Origin: Candidatus Hydrogenedentota bacterium
GTDB lineage: Bacteria; Hydrogenedentota; Hydrogenedentia; Hydrogenedentales; SLHB01
NCBI GenBank assembly: GCA_029262095.1
Contig: JAJDAB010000698.1
Location: forward strand, 1 to 9,496
Direction of reading: 5' to 3'
DNA length: 9,496 nt
Shown here: in pieces, positions 5,733-9,496 of the stretch
Layout of the letters: each line of letters begins with the position of its first letter
How positions within the stretch are numbered: the stretch's first letter is position 1
The notes under the pieces: model-generated
What the model saw: the letters and a program-made list of their open reading frames with translations, nothing else
Database searches by the model: none
Told to the model about the DNA's origin: nothing
Program-made: the position numbers and the translations under genes

Positions 5733-7445
5733 ATGCGGTGGCTGCGATTGCCTTTCTCGACTGACCACAAAGTGGTCGGCATTCAATACACTCTAACTTC
5801 GCTTCTTTTTCTGTTGTTGGCGTTTTTGCTCGTGCTGTTGATGCGCTGGCAATTGGTATTCCCGGGCGAGCCCATTCCAGTTATCGAGGACATCTTGTCC
5901 GCCGACGACACGCGCATGCCCGAGGGCGTGATGCTGCCAAATTTCTACAACCAACTCGGTGCGATTCACGGGACCATGATGGTCTTTCTCGCTGTAGTGC
6001 CGCTGTTGGTCGGCGGATTTGGTACCTACCTCGTTCCGTTGATGTTAGGCGCGGAGAATCTAGCGTTCCCCCGGCTGAGCCGAACGGGCTATTGGCTGTA
6101 CATCGCAGGCGGTGTGATTATTGTCGGGAGTTTCTTCTCCGAGTCGGGAGCCGCGAGCAGCGGTTGGACGAGCTATCCGCCGCTGTCCGTGATTGAAATC
6201 AGCGGTCAGACCTACTGGCTGATCGGCATGGCGGTCGTCTACCTCTCAAATATGATTTTGAGCATCAATCTCATCGTATCGATTGTTCAGCTTCGCACAG
6301 AAGGGCTGACCATGATGCGGCTGCCGTTTTTCGTATGGTCGCAACTCGTCACGGCGTTTATGCTTCTGATTAGTTTTCCTCCGCTCGCCGCGGCCGCGTG
6401 TATGCAGCTCATGGACCGGGTCAAGGGTACGAGCTTCTTCATGCCGAGCGGACTGGTTGTTGCCGAATCACCGGTCGAAGTTAGTGGCGGTGGAAGCGCA
6501 TTACTTTGGCAACACCTGTTTTGGTTTTTAGCGCACCCCGAAGTGTACGTTTTGATTTTGCCCGCGTTCGGAATTCTTGCCGAGATCATTGCGAACAACA
6601 CACGCAAACCCCTGTGGGGCTATCGCGGCATGGTTTTCTCCGCCGTCTTTATGGCGTTCATGTCGATGTTGGTCTGGGCACATCATATGTACCTCACGGG
6701 CATGGGCACGACGATGAGCACATTTTTCCAGGCTACGACTATCATCATTTCGATCCCATCCGTAATTCTCTCGACGTCGATGGTGCTATCAATGTGGGGT
6801 GGGTCGATTCGTTTCAATACGCCGATGCTATTTGCAATCGCATTCATCCCGATGTTTGCGATCGGCGGCCTAACCGGCATCCCGCTAGCATTCGGGCCCA
6901 CCAATATCCCGCTGCACGACACGTATTACGTCATCGGCCATTTCCACTACGTCGTCGCACCGGGAACGCTCTTTGCCATCTTTGCGGGCATCTACTACTG
7001 GTTCCCGAAAGTGACCGGCCGCCGCATGAACGAGTTGCTGGGCAAGCTTCACTTTTGGACGACACTCGTATTCATGAACGGCATCTTTTCCCACTTTCTG
7101 CTGCAAGGTTTGGCCGGCCTTTCACGGCGGTTGTACGACGGTGGCGAGACCTATGCCCACGGACGTGAGGTGTTCAATTTCAATAGTGCCGCATCTTGGT
7201 CGGCTTTCGGCCTGCTTATCATGCAGTTGCCCTTCATTCTCAATTTCTTCATGAGCTTGTTTGTCGGTAAGAAAGTGGACAGCAATCCGTGGGAGGCCAC
7301 AACGCTTGAGTGGCATGCGGATTCACCGCCCGCGATCGGCGCAAACTTCAAAGATTCCGTTCACGTTCATCGTGGTCCGTGCGAATACAGCGTGCCGGAC
7401 GCGCAAGAAGATTTCTCGCCGCAATGGCGCGCGGAGAACGCGTGA
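5733..7445 (+). CDS. coxA: Cytochrome c oxidase subunit I (heme-copper oxygen reductase, A-family-like)
   Basis: The 570-residue protein has about twelve membrane helices and all redox-metal ligands: His79 and His405 for heme a, His268, His317 and His318 for CuB, His403 for heme a3, and Tyr272 of HPEVY, the His-Tyr cross-link partner. Glu270 at the inner end of the D channel, the Mg-site pair His395-Asp396 and Arg465-Arg466 near the hemes are kept. It therefore should reduce oxygen to water at the inner membrane using electrons from subunit II. Compared without gaps with the bovine sequence, the D-channel entry Asp91 is Asn109, Asn80 is Thr98, the K-channel Lys319 is Leu346, Thr316 is Ser343 and His256 is Glu284. 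A loop between DR and QHLFW (228-260) is about 12 residues longer. The C-terminal 60 residues are a cytoplasmic tail. The start fits the usual STDHK N-terminus; GGAG lies 10 bases upstream. Its stop overlaps the coxC start by one base. Confidence 0.96.
   Translation: MRWLRLPFSTDHKVVGIQYTLTSLLFLLLAFLLVLLMRWQLVFPGEPIPVIEDILSADDTRMPEGVMLPNFYNQLGAIHGTMMVFLAVVPLLVGGFGTYLVPLMLGAENLAFPRLSRTGYWLYIAGGVIIVGSFFSESGAASSGWTSYPPLSVIEISGQTYWLIGMAVVYLSNMILSINLIVSIVQLRTEGLTMMRLPFFVWSQLVTAFMLLISFPPLAAAACMQLMDRVKGTSFFMPSGLVVAESPVEVSGGGSALLWQHLFWFLAHPEVYVLILPAFGILAEIIANNTRKPLWGYRGMVFSAVFMAFMSMLVWAHHMYLTGMGTTMSTFFQATTIIISIPSVILSTSMVLSMWGGSIRFNTPMLFAIAFIPMFAIGGLTGIPLAFGPTNIPLHDTYYVIGHFHYVVAPGTLFAIFAGIYYWFPKVTGRRMNELLGKLHFWTTLVFMNGIFSHFLLQGLAGLSRRLYDGGETYAHGREVFNFNSAASWSAFGLLIMQLPFILNFFMSLFVGKKVDSNPWEATTLEWHADSPPAIGANFKDSVHVHRGPCEYSVPDAQEDFSPQWRAENA
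7433..7436 (+). promoter_or_regulatory. Shine-Dalgarno site inside the coxA 3' end, fixing the coxC start
   Basis: GGAG eight bases before the ATG at 7445 favours that start over the in-frame ATGs at 7310 and 7424, which lie deep in coxA. The TGATG junction (coxA stop 7443-7445, coxC ATG 7445-7447) indicates translational coupling. Confidence 0.55.
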
Positions 7446-8038
7446 TGGGCGCGATACCCTATTCAACCCGCGTACGCCCCGACACCGGACTCACCAACGG
7501 CCGGTTGGGTACCGCGCTGTTTCTACTTTCCGAAGTAATGTTCTACGGTGGCCTATTTTCCGCCTACGTCTTCCTTCGATCTGCGGCGACCGATTGGCCC
7601 GCTGCTGGCGCGCCCATTCCACGCGACATGGGCGGAGTGGCGCTAGTCATCCATCTCATTGCAGCGGCCTCCGTGACGCTCGCTTGGTTGCGCCTTAGCC
7701 GCGATAGCCGGGCGAGCGTGAACGCGTTGTCGCTTGTCACCGCCATAATGGCCACCGGGTTTATCGCGATCATCGGCCAAGAACACCGCATGCTCGCCAA
7801 TGCGGACACTGTCGCTGCGACCAGCACATATCACGCCGTTTATTTCCTGATCTCAGACATCCACCGGGTGCATGTCGCGGCGGGCGCGTTACTGGCCGCG
7901 TATATGATTGGCCCCGGTCGTACCTTGCAATTACGCGATTCTATGGCTTACGCGAATCGAGTCGCCTGTATTGCGTGGTATTGGTTGTTCTTAGCGGCGG
8001 CCTGGTTGGTAACCGCCGTGTTGTTCCACGTCATTTAG
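7445..8038 (+). CDS. coxC: Cytochrome c oxidase subunit III, five-helix form
   Basis: The 197-residue protein has five predicted membrane helices (about 23-44, 63-84, 95-111, 127-153, 172-196). It lacks the two N-terminal helices of the seven-helix mitochondrial-type subunit; the five-helix form is common in bacterial A-type oxidases. Family landmarks are GLTNGRLGTALFLLSEVMFY at 15-34 with the conserved Glu30 (bovine Glu90), FSAYVFLR at 38-45, and DIHRVHVAAG at 138-147, which replaces the usual HGxHV motif. The subunit has no cofactors and in relatives stabilises subunit I and supports proton uptake. It starts by one-base overlap with coxA and is followed after 7 bp by a small membrane protein. 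Longer starts in the same frame would run through coxA coding sequence and produce a basic non-family extension, so they are rejected. Confidence 0.93.
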   Translation: MGAIPYSTRVRPDTGLTNGRLGTALFLLSEVMFYGGLFSAYVFLRSAATDWPAAGAPIPRDMGGVALVIHLIAAASVTLAWLRLSRDSRASVNALSLVTAIMATGFIAIIGQEHRMLANADTVAATSTYHAVYFLISDIHRVHVAAGALLAAYMIGPGRTLQLRDSMAYANRVACIAWYWLFLAAAWLVTAVLFHVI

Positions 8039-8045
8039 AGAGATC

Positions 8046-8309
8046 ATGTTCAGACCTCCCACACATATCGTGCGACCGCTCTTCGCTATGGCCGCGATCA
8101 CGTTGGTCGCCACCGGAATGGCATCGGCGTGTTCCGTTTGTTTTGGTGACCCGAACGACGCGCAATCGCATGGCATGAATATGGCGATCCTCACGTTACT
8201 GGGTGTAACCGGCGGTGTCATGGCCACGGTCGTCGCGTTTGGGACAACCATCGCGCTACGAATCCGGCGCGCTGAACGTGCCGCGGCAGGTGTGGGGGAT
8301 GTGACATGA
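8046..8309 (+). CDS. Small CxxC membrane protein between coxC and coxB
   Basis: This 87-residue protein has an N-terminal hydrophobic segment (about residues 11-28) ending MASA, then CSVCFGDPNDAQSHGMNMAI beginning at Cys29. A second hydrophobic helix follows (about 47-72), then a basic tail (RIRRAERAA). The first segment looks like a signal peptide cut before Cys29, or a lipobox-like SAC, leaving CxxC at the outer face and one anchor helix. I recall similar CxVCFG proteins beside oxidase genes in related phyla but have no named family for them. Position inside the operon (7 bp after coxC, ATGA overlap with coxB) and the paired cysteines suggest a metal-handling or thiol-redox role in CuA/CuB assembly, or a small accessory subunit. 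This is inference. The upstream GAGAG is too close to be a good ribosome site, so coupling to coxC is likely. Confidence 0.8.
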   Translation: MFRPPTHIVRPLFAMAAITLVATGMASACSVCFGDPNDAQSHGMNMAILTLLGVTGGVMATVVAFGTTIALRIRRAERAAAGVGDVT

Positions 8310-9214
8310 ACCGTTGGCTGGGCATGCCGGAACTCGCGTCCGCGCACGGCGGCGAAATCGATCGGCTCATGCTGATTATCCACGTATTCATGGTGCTATT
8401 TTTCGCGGGGTGGCTAATCTTCGGCACGTATACGCTCATTCGGTTCCGGCGTAGCCGCAATCCGAAAGCGGACTACCATGGCACGCACTCGCACGCCACG
8501 CACTATCTCGAAATGGGTGTTATCGCTTTCGAAATTGCGTTGCTGGTCGCGTTTTCAGTTCCATTCTGGAATCAATATGTCGCGGCAAAACCTGTCGTCA
8601 CAGATGACACGGTCGAAGTACGCGTTCTGGCTCAGCAATATGTTTGGAACGTCCACTACCCCGGCGAGGACGGCATCTTCGGCCCGACCGATGTCAGCCT
8701 AATCAATGACGCGACGAATCCGGTCGGACTCGACCGCAGTGGCGCGGGCGGCGCGGACGACATCGTGAAGGTGAATCAGTTGCACCTCCCGGTTGACCGG
8801 CCGACGGTCATCCACCTATCGTCAAAAGACGTCATACACAGCTTCGGCGTGCCGGAATTCCGGGTCAAACAAGACGCGATCCCGGGTATGACGGTAGCCG
8901 TGCAATTTACGCCGACCGTGACTACCAAAACGTTCCAAGCTGCAAAGTCCGGCATGACGGAAACCGAATTCGCAGCGTGGGCTGAGGAGACGCGTAAGAC
9001 TTTGCCGCAGCTCTATAAAGACGAAGGCATGGACGCGGTCGAAGCATTGCAACAAGAACTCGACCGGACGTTCGAGATCGCCTGCGCCCAACTCTGCGGC
9101 CTGGGTCATTATCGGATGCGCGGATTCGTGCAAGTGCACGACGAAGCAGGGTATGACGCTTGGCTCAAAGAAAACGCGCCGGACCCCGAAGCCAGCATCT
9201 TCGACGAGTTCTAG
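8306..9214 (+). CDS. coxB: Cytochrome c oxidase subunit II with CuA domain and a long inter-ligand insertion
   Basis: The 302-residue protein has two membrane helices (about 21-43 and 69-89) and a periplasmic cupredoxin domain. The binuclear CuA site is complete: His178, Cys260, Cys264, His268 and Met271 (CAQLCGLGHYRM); the aromatic electron-entry region is QQYVWNVHYPG at 110-120. Glu69 at the start of helix 2 matches bovine Glu62, the K-channel entry residue. There is no fused cytochrome c domain. His178 to Cys260 spans 82 residues against 35 in the bovine subunit, so about 47 extra residues (roughly 205-255, helical and rich in charge) are inserted next to CuA. The first 15 residues form a short N-terminus before helix 1; no cleavable signal is obvious. 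Its ATG shares an ATGA overlap with the small CxxC gene and is preceded by GGGGGA. It is the last gene of the operon, an uncommon order since coxB usually precedes coxA. Confidence 0.95.
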   Translation: MNRWLGMPELASAHGGEIDRLMLIIHVFMVLFFAGWLIFGTYTLIRFRRSRNPKADYHGTHSHATHYLEMGVIAFEIALLVAFSVPFWNQYVAAKPVVTDDTVEVRVLAQQYVWNVHYPGEDGIFGPTDVSLINDATNPVGLDRSGAGGADDIVKVNQLHLPVDRPTVIHLSSKDVIHSFGVPEFRVKQDAIPGMTVAVQFTPTVTTKTFQAAKSGMTETEFAAWAEETRKTLPQLYKDEGMDAVEALQQELDRTFEIACAQLCGLGHYRMRGFVQVHDEAGYDAWLKENAPDPEASIFDEF

Positions 9215-9321
9215 CACAGGACCGTCAGTTTCACGGAGACGGGGATTTAGTAGTCGTAACCGATCTTTCAAGGCCAAGAGATCGCGCGCAATATTCCGAA
9301 GTGACAATCACGCCTTTAGAA

Positions 9322-9344
9322 GATCCCTCGCTTCGTTCGGGATC
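9322..9344. repeat. Palindromic interspersed-repeat-like element, GATCCC...GGGATC
   Basis: The 6-bp arms GATCCC (9322-9327) and GGGATC (9339-9344) flank an 11-base CG-rich loop containing CGCTTCGTTC. This resembles a widespread intergenic repeat of many bacterial genomes that is often mis-annotated as a peptide containing DPERSEG; the reverse frame here reads exactly that. Recognition is from memory of such repeats, and only one copy lies in the window. Confidence 0.5.
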
Positions 9345-9372
9345 AACGTCTAACGCTGAAAACTCATGCGTT

Positions 9373-9393
9373 CCCTCTCCCAGGGGGAGAGGG
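9373..9393. repeat. REP-like palindrome, CCCTCTCCC / GGGAGAGGG
   Basis: A perfect 9-bp stem (9373-9381 with 9385-9393) closes on a 3-base loop and is followed by TTAGGTTGAGGGG. This is the layout of a common dispersed repeat (reverse frame PNPLPLGEG). The stable hairpin lies about 160 bp past coxB and could also protect or end the operon transcript, but no T-run follows. Confidence 0.6.
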
Positions 9394-9496
9394 TTAGGTT
9401 GAGGGGTTGGTCTCGGCGACTTCGTCTTATCTAAATCCAACTCGCCATTCCGCTGCGACGCCGATCGCGCCGGAAACGAATAAAGTCAACACCCGT

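Larger units (their letters stand above)
9215..9496. other. Non-coding region downstream of coxB with repeat elements
   Basis: No credible gene is seen in these 282 bp; the short frames present translate palindromic repeats. A weak inverted pair CCGTC/GACGG (9222-9226, 9238-9242) just after the coxB stop lacks a T-tract and is not a convincing terminator. The two clearer hairpins are listed separately. Confidence 0.6.

Noticed and set aside
7310..7444. Longer start for coxC
   Set aside because: The extension overlaps coxA by 135 bases and is basic and unlike subunit III. The ATG at 7445 has a GGAG and a stop-start overlap.
5733..7445. Subunit I as a nitric oxide reductase rather than an oxidase
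   Set aside because: The missing channel residues raised this idea. The full HPEVY motif with the cross-linking Tyr, three CuB His and a CuA subunit II favour an oxygen reductase, though assay would be needed to exclude NO activity.
9222..9242. Rho-independent terminator after coxB
   Set aside because: The stem is only 5 bp with an 11-base loop, and no T-run follows.
9231..9440. 69-codon minus-strand frame (PNPLPLGEG...DPERSEG)
   Set aside because: This peptide is the well-known translation of intergenic palindromic repeats, not a gene.

Overview
The window looks like chromosomal DNA of a bacterium of the PVC superphylum or a near relation (Planctomycetota most likely; Verrucomicrobiota, Lentisphaerota or Hydrogenedentota possible). 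Two family types point there: a Pirellula/Verrucomicrobium-type membrane-bound dehydrogenase (Piru_Ver_Nterm) and proteins with the H-X9-DG pseudopilin-type C-terminal domain. This is inference from family content; there is no rRNA or other direct marker.

Layout. (1) Positions 1-1478, minus strand: the N-terminal 492 codons of a secreted beta-propeller dehydrogenase that runs off the left edge. (2) 1479-1793: a divergent intergenic region with weak promoter candidates. (3) 1794-3296 and 3372-4835, plus strand: two tandem paralogous exported proteins, each with Sel1-like repeats followed by an H-X9-DG domain. The first has a probable lipobox and the second a cleavable signal peptide. They share a 39-bp perfectly identical block at the same place near their 3' ends. 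(4) 4988-9214, plus strand: a compact respiratory operon. It encodes an exported cupredoxin with an amicyanin-like copper loop, cytochrome oxidase subunit I, a five-helix subunit III, a small CxxC membrane protein and a CuA-bearing subunit II. Neighbours overlap or are separated by 40 bp or less. (5) 9215-9496: non-coding, with two palindromic elements resembling interspersed repeats.

How the genes work together. Subunit II should receive electrons at its periplasmic CuA centre, possibly from the upstream cupredoxin. It passes them to heme a and the heme a3/CuB site of subunit I, which reduces oxygen. The small CxxC protein between coxC and coxB may help assembly. The most unusual observation is in subunit I: every metal ligand and the HPEVY active site are intact, but the aspartate at the D-channel mouth is Asn and the K-channel lysine is Leu. 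An ungapped comparison with the bovine sequence recalled from memory shows this. Subunit II also carries a helical, charged insertion of about 47 residues between its CuA ligands. The most novel non-respiratory feature is the pair of Sel1/H-X9-DG proteins, in which the pseudopilin head has lost its prepilin helix and sits on a repeat scaffold.
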